From Chloroflexota bacterium (GTDB taxonomy: Bacteria > Chloroflexota > Dehalococcoidia > Lucifugimonadales > UBA2985), in contig PBBS01000005.1 of assembly GCA_002717805.1 (NCBI GenBank), positions 27,904-64,772 on the forward strand: a DNA stretch of 36,869 bases. Direction: 5' to 3'. The stretch's first letter is position 1. The number at the start of each line of letters is the position of its first letter. Shown here in pieces: positions 1-8,070 of this stretch. The notes below the pieces were generated by a model. That model was not told where the DNA came from. It worked only from the letters and a program-made list of their open reading frames with translations, and did no database searches. Position numbers and translations under genes: made by a program.

Positions 1-352
1 CACCTAGATTTGTTGTAATCACTTCATTCCAGGCTTCGTTGGACATTCTCATTAATAGTCCGTCATTTATTATTCCTGCGTTGTTTACTAATATGTCTAT
101 ATCTCCAAAAGTTTCTGATATTTCTTTAAACATAGACTCAACATTCTCCGGGTTCGCTACATCAGCCATAATAGCTAATCCCTTAGATCCCATATTGGCT
201 ATTTCATTTACAACGTTCATTGCAGCTTCGTTGTTGCTCTTATAATTTACAACTACGTTCATCCCCATCTTGGCGAACTTGAGGCAAGTAGACCTGCCTA
301 TGCCACGTGACCCGCCTGTTACAAGGACATTCTTCTTGTTTTCATCCGTCAT
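1..352 (-). CDS. fabG: 3-oxoacyl-ACP reductase FabG (SDR), C-terminus cut by window edge
   Basis: NADPH-dependent reductase that reduces 3-oxoacyl-ACP in fatty-acid elongation. Reading the minus strand from the ATG ending at 352 gives about 117 residues before the left edge. An N-terminal Rossmann motif TGGSRGIG is followed by the SDR structural motif NNAG and a fatty-acid-type LLMRM segment. The catalytic Tyr-Lys region lies outside the window. The ATG lies inside the end of plsX: the two genes overlap by 11 bases (ATGACGGATGA on the minus strand), which suggests translational coupling. It is last of the visible genes in an operon with two MaoC-like proteins and plsX, so a fatty-acid role is more likely than another SDR function. 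Partial. Confidence 0.88.
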   Translation of the reverse strand, partial: MTDENKKNVLVTGGSRGIGRSTCLKFAKMGMNVVVNYKSNNEAAMNVVNEIANMGSKGLAIMADVANPENVESMFKEISETFGDIDILVNNAGIINDGLLMRMSNEAWNEVITTNLG

Positions 353-1382
353 TATTTTCTCCATCTGAAACTAAATTATGCCCATTTACTTTGATAAGTT
401 CCTCAGTCATTACAGTTACAAATTGTTTTTCTATTGCTGTCTTAGCCATTTCTATTGCTAACATTATGGCTCGGGATCTTGATCTACCATGGCCAACTAC
501 GCAGATGCCGTTTAATCCCAGCAGAGGAGCGCCGCCAAAATGTTCTGCAAAATTGGTTAGTTTATTGAGTTCTTGGATAAGTGAGTCTGAGGCTTCTCCT
601 TTACTAGCGTCCAAGTATTTCCCAAGATATTCGATGACTGCTTGGCCAAGTCCTTCTGTAAATTTCATTAATATGTTACCGACGAAACCATCGCATACTA
701 TTACGTCAGCTTTGTCTTTGGGTATATCTATTCCCTCTACATTACCAATAAAATTTAGATTACTTTTGGACAGAAGACTATGAGCTTCTCTCGTTTGCCT
801 ATTGCCTTTACTATCTTCGCTACCTACGCTTAGCAACCCCACCCTTGGATTTGATATATTACAGAATATTTTGGAGAAAGCTACTCCTAGTACGCCATAA
901 TTAACAAGTTGTGAAGGTCTGTTATCCACGCTTGTACCAAGATCTACGAGGACAGTATTGGGTGAAAGCCCTAGGAATGGACCTCCAAGAGCCGGCCTTT
1001 CTACGCCAGGGAGAGTTCCAAGGGACACTACCCCTGCCGCCATTGCAGCTCCGGTGGATCCCATGCTTACATAGGCATCTGCCAATCCTTGTCGAACCAT
1101 ATTTGCAGATACTAATATTGATGCATTGGGTTTGCTTTTCATCGCATCTATAGGGTGCTCTGTCTCATATATTACGTCATGAGATGGAATTATCGTGAGG
1201 TTTGTGGGGATATTTGCTGGTAATAATCTCAGTAACTTATCTTCGTCGCCAACAAGTAATACGTGGGTATCCTTATTGGAACATGCCTCTAATGCTCCAG
1301 ATACGGTCTCGGCCGGTGCATAATCTCCGCCCATAGCGTCTAGGGCAATATTGTATTTGTATTCTGTTGCTGATTTGCTCAT
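342..1382 (-). CDS. plsX: Phosphate acyltransferase PlsX
   Basis: PlsX converts acyl-ACP and phosphate to acyl-phosphate, the acyl donor for PlsY in the first step of membrane phospholipid synthesis; it is a peripheral membrane enzyme. The 346-residue product is of usual family length. It has the N-terminal ALDAMGGDYAP motif (about residues 13-23) and the conserved VDLGTSVDNRPSQLVNYG-type and CDGFVGNILMKFTEG segments. The ATG at 1382 is 18 bases downstream of the MaoC-like gene. The 3' end overlaps fabG by 11 bases. Order MaoC-MaoC-plsX-fabG makes this a fatty-acid/phospholipid operon. Confidence 0.95.
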   Translation of the reverse strand: MSKSATEYKYNIALDAMGGDYAPAETVSGALEACSNKDTHVLLVGDEDKLLRLLPANIPTNLTIIPSHDVIYETEHPIDAMKSKPNASILVSANMVRQGLADAYVSMGSTGAAMAAGVVSLGTLPGVERPALGGPFLGLSPNTVLVDLGTSVDNRPSQLVNYGVLGVAFSKIFCNISNPRVGLLSVGSEDSKGNRQTREAHSLLSKSNLNFIGNVEGIDIPKDKADVIVCDGFVGNILMKFTEGLGQAVIEYLGKYLDASKGEASDSLIQELNKLTNFAEHFGGAPLLGLNGICVVGHGRSRSRAIMLAIEMAKTAIEKQFVTVMTEELIKVNGHNLVSDGENNDG

Positions 1383-1400
1383 ATGGAATTCCTGCCTTTT

Positions 1401-1811
1401 TTATCCAAAAGTTATATAAGCATCTCCCTTTAAAACTTCTGCGTTGTTCTCATCCCGGCATCCTACGGCACATGTTATTAATATAGAGCCTGTATTTTTT
1501 GCTACCTTTGTGACCGTGCCATAAGTTTGAACCTTGTTTGGTATGAAAACAGGCGACCTAAACCTTATCTTAAGCCTGCCGTTATTTATCCAATTTTCAT
1601 TGAATGCTGTTGTCAGCATATCAGATAAGTGTCCCAGTATCAGCATACCATGCGCTATAGTACGACCGTATTGGGAGCTTGATGCGAATTCTTCATTTAT
1701 ATGTAGAGGATTATAATCCCCGCTTGCCTCAGCATATCTGTACACTGACTCCGGTGTTACTTCCATAAAGTACTCGGGCAATGAGTCACCTATTTGGGGT
1801 ATGTGTATCAT
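1401..1811 (-). CDS. MaoC-like (R)-3-hydroxyacyl dehydratase, catalytic subunit (HadB-like)
   Basis: A 136-residue single hot-dog protein of the MaoC/(R)-specific enoyl hydratase family. The hydratase-2 signature is intact: YAEASGDYNPLHINEEFA with the Asp and His expected in catalysis at about residues 32 and 37, followed by the conserved IAHGML segment. The family dehydrates (R)-3-hydroxyacyl thioesters to trans-2-enoyl thioesters. It follows another MaoC-like gene (gap 17 bases) and precedes plsX and fabG, so I infer it supplies the dehydratase step of fatty-acid synthesis, as HadB does within mycobacterial HadAB. No FabZ-type gene is in the window. A role in acyl-CoA metabolism cannot be excluded from sequence alone. 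Confidence 0.82.
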   Translation of the reverse strand: MIHIPQIGDSLPEYFMEVTPESVYRYAEASGDYNPLHINEEFASSSQYGRTIAHGMLILGHLSDMLTTAFNENWINNGRLKIRFRSPVFIPNKVQTYGTVTKVAKNTGSILITCAVGCRDENNAEVLKGDAYITFG

Positions 1812-1828
1812 ATTATCTTCACTTCTTA

Positions 1829-2230
1829 TTATTCAGGTACCAAGATAGTGGCTTTGCCGGATATTGAACACTTCTTCGTCCCAGATTCGACTGTTACATC
1901 CAAAGTAAGATACCTCCAGCCCGATCTGGAGCTATTTTGTGATATCTCACCACCCAGTATAACTTTATCATTATTACATATTGCCCCATAGCAGTTCATC
2001 TCTTGAGAAACGTGTATAGATCCCTCAGGTAAACTAATTTCTTCCATTATTGACCTAAGCGAGAATGCTAGTAGGGCCGTTGGGGGGCATATTTCGTTTC
2101 TTGAATAAAATTCTGAGGAAGTTCCTACAGCCGACAGGTAATTATCAATGTCTTTTTTAGAAACCGTATAATCAACGGGTTTGAATTTGTAACCGACCGG
2201 CAATTTGCCTATTTCATGTGAAGAAGTCAT
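1829..2230 (-). CDS. MaoC-like dehydratase partner subunit (HadA/FAS1-DH N-terminal type)
   Basis: A 133-residue hot-dog-like protein resembling the N-terminal, non-catalytic MaoC-like dehydratase domain (FAS1_DH/HadA type). It starts with a GKLPVGYKF-type segment and a YTVSKKDIDNYLSAVG helix, and has an ICPPTALLAF segment where the catalytic protein has its hot-dog helix. I do not see the D-x-N-P-x-H hydratase signature, as expected of the substrate-binding partner. It is first gene of the operon, 17 bases before the catalytic MaoC-like gene, so a heterodimer is likely. The ATG has no obvious Shine-Dalgarno sequence. A good promoter lies about 35 bases upstream (2265-2293). Confidence 0.7.
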   Translation of the reverse strand: MTSSHEIGKLPVGYKFKPVDYTVSKKDIDNYLSAVGTSSEFYSRNEICPPTALLAFSLRSIMEEISLPEGSIHVSQEMNCYGAICNNDKVILGGEISQNSSRSGWRYLTLDVTVESGTKKCSISGKATILVPE

Positions 2231-2264
2231 CGAATATATGTATTTGGAAATCTAGTTGCACTGC

Positions 2265-2293
2265 ATTATAGGGCTGAGTTTTCGTGTAATCAA
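2265..2293 (-). promoter_or_regulatory. Promoter of the MaoC-plsX-fabG operon
   Basis: On the minus strand, TTGATT (2288-2293) is separated by exactly 17 bases from a perfect TATAAT (2265-2270). The predicted transcript begins about 28 bases before the first MaoC-like ATG at 2230. It is divergent from the promoter at 2328-2356. Confidence 0.7.
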
Positions 2294-2327
2294 GATCTCG
2301 CAGATCCTATCACGGCTAAGCTTGCTA

Positions 2328-2356
2328 TTGACATTGCCAGATATTTTACATATTAT
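2328..2356 (+). promoter_or_regulatory. Sigma-70-type promoter of the brkB-htrA unit
   Basis: A perfect TTGACA (2328-2333), a 17-base spacer and TATTAT (2351-2356). The predicted start is near 2363. That is only a few bases before the in-frame TTG at 2368 and about 50 bases before the ATG at 2416, which bears on the choice of start codon. Confidence 0.75.
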
Positions 2357-2415
2357 GCAGACCGTTTTTGAATATTCATTGGGACTTGGCTGTGCTAACA
2401 TCAATAATTGAGATC

Positions 2416-3306
2416 ATGGGTATGTTGGGCCGTGCGGTCAATGACTTTCTTGGGAAGAATGGTCCGCAATTAGCTGCTGCTGTTTCGTATTATGCACTTT
2501 TCTCACTTTTCCCTCTAGCCTTGGCTATACTGTCTGGACTAAGCTTCATATTAGCTCCTGAAGCTGTCGAGGAGCTGGCACTTAGCATTGCTGAGCAAGC
2601 CCCAGTTTCGAATTCCACAGTTAGTGATATCTTGACTGGCGTTATATTAAGCAGGGGAATTGCCGGGGTAACTGGTATAATTGGTTTGCTCATTGCAGGC
2701 ACCGCTGTATTTGGCGCTATAAGAAAGGGTATAAATGCTACGTGGGGGATCACAAAACCACGACCTTTCTTGCAGGAAAGATTTATCGACATATCCCTAA
2801 TGTTGATAGCTGCACTCTTAATCCTTGTTTCAATATTTGCTACCGCTGTATTGGCATACATTATTGAGATTATGCAGTTTGTTACTAGAGAAACATTGAT
2901 AGATAGAGAGATTCTGTGGGATAGAACTGCGTCTACCATTCCTCCAATATTGTCATTGACAGTATTCTTGGGTCTATATTATTTCCTTCCGAATACTAAA
3001 GTCTACATTCAGGATGTTTTGCCTGGTGCACTTGCAGCTACTATAGCTTTTGAAGTGGTTAAGAATGTTTATGTTTTATATGTTCGAGACTATTCTGTAT
3101 ACAATAGCATATATGGTTCCATGGGGAGCATAATGGCTCTATTGGTATGGGTTTACGTTTCAGCAATAGTCTTACTGTTCGGGTCATTGATTACTTCTAG
3201 GTATTCAAAATATCGGATGTCTAGACAAAGAGAGGAAGAATATACTGTTAGCGTACTATCTGCTGGGAAGAGACCGGTTATTACCGAGGCTCGTATAGAC
3301 GATTGA
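2416..3306 (+). CDS. YihY/BrkB family membrane protein
   Basis: Integral membrane protein of the YihY/BrkB family (often misnamed ribonuclease BN). Hallmarks are the early segment with QLAAAVSYYALFSLFPL, several hydrophobic helices, and the late segment with YNSIYGSMGSIMALLVWVY that is typical of the family. Function in the cell is not firmly known; the family is predicted to transport or flip a substrate. The frame also opens at a TTG at 2368, but a strong promoter at 2328-2356 would start transcription almost on it, so I prefer the ATG at 2416, giving 296 residues, close to the usual length. An ATG at 2422 is also possible. The htrA-like gene follows after 40 bases and is probably co-transcribed. 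Confidence 0.85.
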   Translation: MGMLGRAVNDFLGKNGPQLAAAVSYYALFSLFPLALAILSGLSFILAPEAVEELALSIAEQAPVSNSTVSDILTGVILSRGIAGVTGIIGLLIAGTAVFGAIRKGINATWGITKPRPFLQERFIDISLMLIAALLILVSIFATAVLAYIIEIMQFVTRETLIDREILWDRTASTIPPILSLTVFLGLYYFLPNTKVYIQDVLPGALAATIAFEVVKNVYVLYVRDYSVYNSIYGSMGSIMALLVWVYVSAIVLLFGSLITSRYSKYRMSRQREEEYTVSVLSAGKRPVITEARIDD

Positions 3307-3346
3307 GTCAGATCAGTATTGGTATATTCAAGAACAGGTTGATTTT

Positions 3347-4474
3347 ATGTTGGGGACTTTAGGTAAATTCATAATCATTCTGGTGCATTTGATAATGATT
3401 TCGGCATGTATAGTCGAATCAGTAGAGACACCTACTCCGGATCTTCTACCCATACCATCTCCTGCAAACAGTATATCCACTAACTTGGGATTAGACTCTC
3501 CTTCAACGCCACCAACATCTCTTGTCGGTGGATATCCGGATATTGCTAAGGTTGTAGATATTGTGGGACCATCTGTTGTTGCATTATCAGTTACTACTGA
3601 AAATGAGCAATGTGATTTTTTCATGAGGTGTCGGATTGTAGAGCGGCAAGGTGCCGGCACCGGTGTTATATTTGATAGTTCTGGTTTGATAGCGACCAAT
3701 AATCATGTAATAGAAGATGCAATTGAGATCATAGTTTCATTACCTGACGAGTCGACAATAGAGGCAGATCTAGTAGGGCGTGACCCAGCGACGGATTTGG
3801 CAGTAATCAGAATTCCGGGAGATCAATACAGAGAAGTAAAATTTGCAAATCCAGAATATATAACGATAGGTGATTGGGTTGTAGCTATTGGTAATGCATT
3901 AGACTTACTTGGTGGACCAACTGTTACAGTTGGTATTGTTGGCGCATTAGATAGAGTAGTTACTACTGAAGGTGGAACACTATTCGATATGATACAGACT
4001 GACGCAGCTATAAATCCAGGTAACAGTGGGGGGCCATTGGTGAATTTGAATGGCCAGGTTATTGGCATAAATACCGCCAGAAGTGGAACAGGTGAAGGAA
4101 TAGGTTTTGCCACTAGTGTTTTCACTGTGGTGCCTGTGATAGATTCGATAGTTGAAAACGGTAAAGTGATATTCCCATGGTTAGGTGTAGGTATAGATGA
4201 CGTTACGCCTGCGTCGGCAGCTCGGTTAGACTTGTCCGAAAAAAGAGGTGTCTTGGTTCTATCCGTAAGTCAAGGGGGACCAGCATTTGATGCTGGTATT
4301 CTTGCTGGAGACATAATAGTTGGTATAAACCAACAAATGGTTGAAAATGTTAAACAACTTCAGGTTGCAGTCAGGGACAAATCTGTGGGAGACAATATAA
4401 ATGTTCACCTAGTTAGGGATGGTGCTAACAAAGTAATCGAAGTATTGCTTGGAGAGATGCCAAGAGGTTTGTGA
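3347..4474 (+). CDS. HtrA/DegP-type serine protease, predicted lipoprotein, with PDZ domain
   Basis: Extracytoplasmic trypsin-fold quality-control protease of 375 residues. The N-terminus is a short hydrophobic signal ending in I-S-A-C with Cys21, a convincing lipobox, so the mature enzyme is probably lipid-anchored outside the membrane. A Pro/Ser/Thr-rich linker (about 25-60) precedes the protease domain. The catalytic triad reads His120 (NNHVIEDA), Asp150 (DPATDLAVI) and Ser227 (NPGNSGGP). A C-terminal PDZ domain (about 275-370) contains GGPAFDAGILAGDIIVGIN. Only one PDZ is present, as in DegS or HtrA rather than DegP. It follows the BrkB-like gene by 40 bases and ends 9 bases from the convergent ileS stop. 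Confidence 0.92.
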   Translation: MLGTLGKFIIILVHLIMISACIVESVETPTPDLLPIPSPANSISTNLGLDSPSTPPTSLVGGYPDIAKVVDIVGPSVVALSVTTENEQCDFFMRCRIVERQGAGTGVIFDSSGLIATNNHVIEDAIEIIVSLPDESTIEADLVGRDPATDLAVIRIPGDQYREVKFANPEYITIGDWVVAIGNALDLLGGPTVTVGIVGALDRVVTTEGGTLFDMIQTDAAINPGNSGGPLVNLNGQVIGINTARSGTGEGIGFATSVFTVVPVIDSIVENGKVIFPWLGVGIDDVTPASAARLDLSEKRGVLVLSVSQGGPAFDAGILAGDIIVGINQQMVENVKQLQVAVRDKSVGDNINVHLVRDGANKVIEVLLGEMPRGL

Positions 4475-4483
4475 CGAGATTTT

Positions 4484-7400
4484 CTATTTGACTAGATCTA
4501 TACCTATTTTGAGCACTACACCGTCTATATTATGTTCTTCGAAGTATTCAGATGTAGTAGGATCAGAAATCTCAATGTGGTCTGATAACGTTTCTTGTCT
4601 GATATAGGACTGGAAGTTGGATATAGCTTTAGAGATGCGTTCGTCGGTGTTGTATTTAGTGTTAATATGATCAGCTATATCGAAACCCGCTGACCTACGC
4701 ATATTCTGCAGGCGATGGATTATCTCTCTGACTATGCCTTCGTCTTTCAGTTCGCCCGTGAGTTCCTTGTCTATAGCAACTAGATATCCAGAATCAGATG
4801 CAGATGTATAACCGTCTTTGTCAGTATAATTCAAGTTAAGTTCATCAGGTTCGATTTCATATTCATCTAGAATGATTTTGAATCCAGCTTTCGCTTTCAG
4901 CGCTGTCTGGTTTTGATCCAACCTTGATATAAGATTGTTAATTTCCGAGAGTTGGCTACCATACTTTGAGCCTGCTACAGCCGGGTTGATACTTAGTGTG
5001 AAATCGAGGACTTTATCTTCTGAATGTATTTCAACTATTTCTTTGACATTTAGTTCGTCGAGTATTTGATCAGAGACTAGTTTTAGAAATGAACTTTCTT
5101 CCTCATCCTTTAATTTAACCAAAATTCTGGCTAAGGGTTGTCTCACTTTTATTCCGCTCTTGCTTCTTGATGAGCGTCCGAGGCTAGATATTTGCATTGC
5201 CAGCCTGATTGCTTTAGATAAGTCTTGATCTATTAAAGATTCGTTACAGATTGGATAATCCGATAGATGGACACTTTCTGGGGCGTTAAGATCGCACGAT
5301 ACAACCAGGTTCTGGTATATAGACTCAGATATAAATGGCGCAAAAGGAGCCATTAACTTAGCTACGGTAACAAGGCAATCATACAATGTATTGTACGCTG
5401 ATATCTTATCTTGATCGTTTTCACTTTTCCAAAACCGGCGTCTACTGCGTCTAACATACCAATTTGACAGGGTGTCTACAAACTCTTGTATTCGTCTACC
5501 AGCTTCAGTCGGATTGTATTCTTCCAAAAGTTCTGTAACTTGCATTATGAGTATATTTAGTTCGGAGAGTATCCACCTGTCCATCTCTGCGGTAATTTTT
5601 ACATCTTTCGATAGAGTTGGATTAAAATCGTCTATGTTAGCGTAGGTTATGAAAAATGAGTATGTATTCCATAAGGTTAAGAAGAAATGTCTTAGAGTCT
5701 CCCCGACCAATTGACTAGAGAACCGCCGGTTATTTCCTGGAGGCGCAGCAGTGAATAGGTACCATCTTAGAGCATCTGCACCATGAGTGTTTATCACTTC
5801 CCACGGCTGTATAACATTACCCTTGGACTTGCTCATCTTGGCGCCTTTTTCATCCTGTATCAATCCGAGGCAGATGACGTTTTCGTAGCTGTTACCTCCT
5901 GTTAGGAGTGTTGATATAGCGTGCAGGCTATAGAACCATCCTCTAGTTTGATCTACAGCTTCGCATATATAACTAGCCGGGAACTTACCATCAGAGATCA
6001 GGTCGTTAAGTTGTTCTTGGGATGTAATATGCCATTGAGCGAATGGCATGGCACCAGAGTCAAACCAAACGTCCATGACTTCAGGTACACGGTACATATC
6101 TTTCTTGCAAGACTGGCATTCTAGTATTACGTTATCTATGTAAGGCCGGTGCAAGTCACTAGGCAGATCATCAGTATTGGATAATTGTCTTATATCATCA
6201 GTTGTGCCTATGCAAGTGTATTCACCGCAACTCTCGCATTGCCATATAGGTATTGGTGTTCCCCAATACCTTTCCCTAGATATAGCCCAATCCACATTGT
6301 TTCTGAGCCATTCCCCGAACCTGCCATTCTTTATGTAATCGGGGTACCAGTTGATTTCTTGGTTGCCAGATAGCAGTTCATCTTTTAGAGAAGTGGTTCG
6401 TATGTACCACGAACTCTTAGCATAATATAGCAATGGTGTATCACATCGCCAGCAAAAAGGATATGTATGTTTATATATTTCATTACGGTGGAGCAATCCT
6501 CTAGTATCTAAGTCTCTTGTTATATCTTTGTCCGCATCTTTAACAAACTTCCCCGCGAATTCATAGTTACCTAATATTTCACCTTTTGAATCAACATGCT
6601 GAACAAAAAACAACCCTTCTTGTGAACCAATATCCAAGTCAACTTCACCGAACGCAGGTGCGATATGAACAATGCCTGTTCCGTCTTCCATAGAAACGAA
6701 CGAGGCATTTATTATCCTTGGTCGGAATTCCTGAGTATTCGCTGGTTGATTTTCTTTCAGGGATCTTATTTCTATTCCATATTGTTCTGGATTGTATAGT
6801 GGTTCGTATCTTATATCATAGAGTTCGCTACCTAAGAAGTTGTTGAGAATTTGATAATCAGAGTCCATTACATTTTTTAGTAAAGAAGAGGCCATGACTA
6901 TTATTTCTTCATTGGAATCCGTTCTGACTAGTACTGCAGAATAGGTGGAGTCATTTGATACAGCGAGTCCAGTGTTGCCAGGGAGAGTCCATGGTGTAGT
7001 TGTCCAAGCTAGGAAATACACAGGGTACTGTGTAGCCAGTTCTCTCAAATACGTATATGCAGATTCAGATGCCTCAGGTTCATCTTCTTCCTGAGCCATC
7101 TTGAATTTAATATAAACTGAAGGATCAGGAGTGTCTTCTTGGTATCCTAGCGAAACTTCATGGGAGCTGAGGCTAGTGACACATCGTGGGCAATGTGGTG
7201 TAACCTTATAATCTCTATAGACCAAATTCTTTTCCCAGAATTGCTTTACCAGCCACCAGCAGGTTTCGATGTATTCGTTATTCAGAGTAGCGTAAGGGTT
7301 ATCCATATCTACCCAAAAGCCTATACGATCTGTGAGGTCTTCCCAGTCTTTGACATATCTGAAAACGCTTTCTCTGCATTTGGCGTTGAATGCTTCTACT

Positions 7401-7774
7401 CCGTAGGCTTCTATTTCGCCTTTGGTAGAGATTCCTAACTCTTTTTCCACTTCCAATTCGACCGGTAGCCCGTGAGTGTCCCATCCACCTTTTCTGATGG
7501 ATTTGAACCCCTTCATTGTTTTGTACCTGGGCATTATGTCTTTGAATGCCCGTGCCAATACATGATGAAGTCCGGGACTCCCATTCGCTGTAGGAGGACC
7601 TTCATATAGGACGAAAAGAGGTCTGTCACTATCGGTGAATTCCGATTTTCTGAAAATATCGTTTGTTTTCCAGAATGACTGTATATCGGTTTCCATAGCA
7701 GGGAAATTCACCCTACTAGAAACTGGTTTGAATAGCTTTTTTGTGCTGCTATCTTGGTGGTTTATATCTGACAT
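4484..7774 (-). CDS. ileS: Isoleucine--tRNA ligase (Thermus/eukaryote-like type)
   Basis: Class I aminoacyl-tRNA synthetase that charges tRNA-Ile in the cytoplasm; 1096 residues from the chosen start. The KMSKSKGN loop is intact. The HIGH region reads PPTANGSPGLHHVLAR, so the usual HxGH is GLHH. The editing domain contains WTTTPWTLPGN and GTGIVHIAPAFG, and a four-Cys segment (CESCGEYTC, CQSCKKDMYRVPE) lies before the KMSKS region. The sequence follows the Thermus/eukaryote-like IleRS branch, which is often mupirocin-insensitive. The frame is open to 7963, but the ATG at 7774 has a GAGGA Shine-Dalgarno 9-10 bases upstream. The extra 63 codons cover the leader hairpin and are not coding-like, so I start at 7774. 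Confidence 0.96.
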   Translation of the reverse strand: MSDINHQDSSTKKLFKPVSSRVNFPAMETDIQSFWKTNDIFRKSEFTDSDRPLFVLYEGPPTANGSPGLHHVLARAFKDIMPRYKTMKGFKSIRKGGWDTHGLPVELEVEKELGISTKGEIEAYGVEAFNAKCRESVFRYVKDWEDLTDRIGFWVDMDNPYATLNNEYIETCWWLVKQFWEKNLVYRDYKVTPHCPRCVTSLSSHEVSLGYQEDTPDPSVYIKFKMAQEEDEPEASESAYTYLRELATQYPVYFLAWTTTPWTLPGNTGLAVSNDSTYSAVLVRTDSNEEIIVMASSLLKNVMDSDYQILNNFLGSELYDIRYEPLYNPEQYGIEIRSLKENQPANTQEFRPRIINASFVSMEDGTGIVHIAPAFGEVDLDIGSQEGLFFVQHVDSKGEILGNYEFAGKFVKDADKDITRDLDTRGLLHRNEIYKHTYPFCWRCDTPLLYYAKSSWYIRTTSLKDELLSGNQEINWYPDYIKNGRFGEWLRNNVDWAISRERYWGTPIPIWQCESCGEYTCIGTTDDIRQLSNTDDLPSDLHRPYIDNVILECQSCKKDMYRVPEVMDVWFDSGAMPFAQWHITSQEQLNDLISDGKFPASYICEAVDQTRGWFYSLHAISTLLTGGNSYENVICLGLIQDEKGAKMSKSKGNVIQPWEVINTHGADALRWYLFTAAPPGNNRRFSSQLVGETLRHFFLTLWNTYSFFITYANIDDFNPTLSKDVKITAEMDRWILSELNILIMQVTELLEEYNPTEAGRRIQEFVDTLSNWYVRRSRRRFWKSENDQDKISAYNTLYDCLVTVAKLMAPFAPFISESIYQNLVVSCDLNAPESVHLSDYPICNESLIDQDLSKAIRLAMQISSLGRSSRSKSGIKVRQPLARILVKLKDEEESSFLKLVSDQILDELNVKEIVEIHSEDKVLDFTLSINPAVAGSKYGSQLSEINNLISRLDQNQTALKAKAGFKIILDEYEIEPDELNLNYTDKDGYTSASDSGYLVAIDKELTGELKDEGIVREIIHRLQNMRRSAGFDIADHINTKYNTDERISKAISNFQSYIRQETLSDHIEISDPTTSEYFEEHNIDGVVLKIGIDLVK

Positions 7775-7799
7775 TTTGCATTGTCCTCGTGTATATCCG

Positions 7800-7836
7800 G
7801 TTGAAAAGAAAACCCCGCCCATTTTAGACGGGGATG
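7800..7836 (-). terminator. Terminator hairpin inside the ileS leader (candidate attenuator)
   Basis: On the minus strand CCCCGUC pairs with GGCGGGG (one G-U) around a 7-base UAAAAUG loop, followed at once by UUUUCUUUU. The hairpin spans roughly 7813-7833. This is a good rho-independent terminator by shape, but it lies between a candidate ileS promoter and the ileS ribosome-binding site. I see no canonical T-box sequence before it. It could be an attenuator of unknown class. Confidence 0.6.
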
Positions 7837-7902
7837 CTAGAAAACTTCCTCCGGTAATTCTATCAGGAATGGTTATGAATTGTAAAATTAAAGGATACAG
7901 GC

Positions 7903-7930
7903 ATAGTACGAAAACATTATTTCGTAACAA
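7903..7930 (-). promoter_or_regulatory. Candidate ileS promoter with internal palindrome
   Basis: On the minus strand TTGTTA (7925-7930), a 16-base spacer and TACTAT (7903-7908). The spacer region carries a perfect 7-bp inverted repeat TACGAAA/TTTCGTA (7907-7913 and 7920-7926, 6-base loop). Its position between the two promoter boxes would suit an operator. The predicted leader is about 120 bases. The -35 match is only moderate. Confidence 0.4.
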
Positions 7931-7954
7931 ATATGTAACACTAAGGCAATAAGT

Positions 7955-8001
7955 TTGAAACATGCATAGATCATTATTATGATCAGTAGACCATAATAAT
8001 G
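7955..8001 (+). promoter_or_regulatory. amtB promoter with overlapping palindromic operator
   Basis: TTGAAA (7955-7960), a 17-base spacer and TATGAT (7978-7983). A perfect 10-bp inverted repeat CATTATTATG/CATAATAATG (7972-7981 and 7992-8001, 10-base centre) overlaps the -10 box and the predicted start. A bound regulator would be expected to block the promoter. It does not match the NtcA or GlnR/TnrA half-sites as I know them. Confidence 0.6.
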
Positions 8002-8070
8002 GTTATAACTCTAGGATTATTTAGCCACCTGGGGTGGTATTTATGATTCTCTATCTAGGAGGTGACACTT

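Noticed and set aside
307-783. Plus-strand frame opposite plsX, and many similar frames opposite or inside other genes
   Set aside because: They are shadows of strongly supported genes and show no domain features.
2416-3306. Calling the YihY/BrkB protein ribonuclease BN
   Set aside because: The name derives from a misassignment; the family is a membrane protein without RNase evidence.
7775-7900. Classical T-box leader for ileS
   Set aside because: The conserved T-box sequence (AGGGTGGNACCGCG-like) is not present; only a short, unrelated ATTACCGGAGG occurs.
7775-7963. 63 extra N-terminal codons of ileS
   Set aside because: They cover the leader hairpin and lack family similarity; the ATG at 7774 has a good Shine-Dalgarno sequence and gives a normal IleRS N-terminus.
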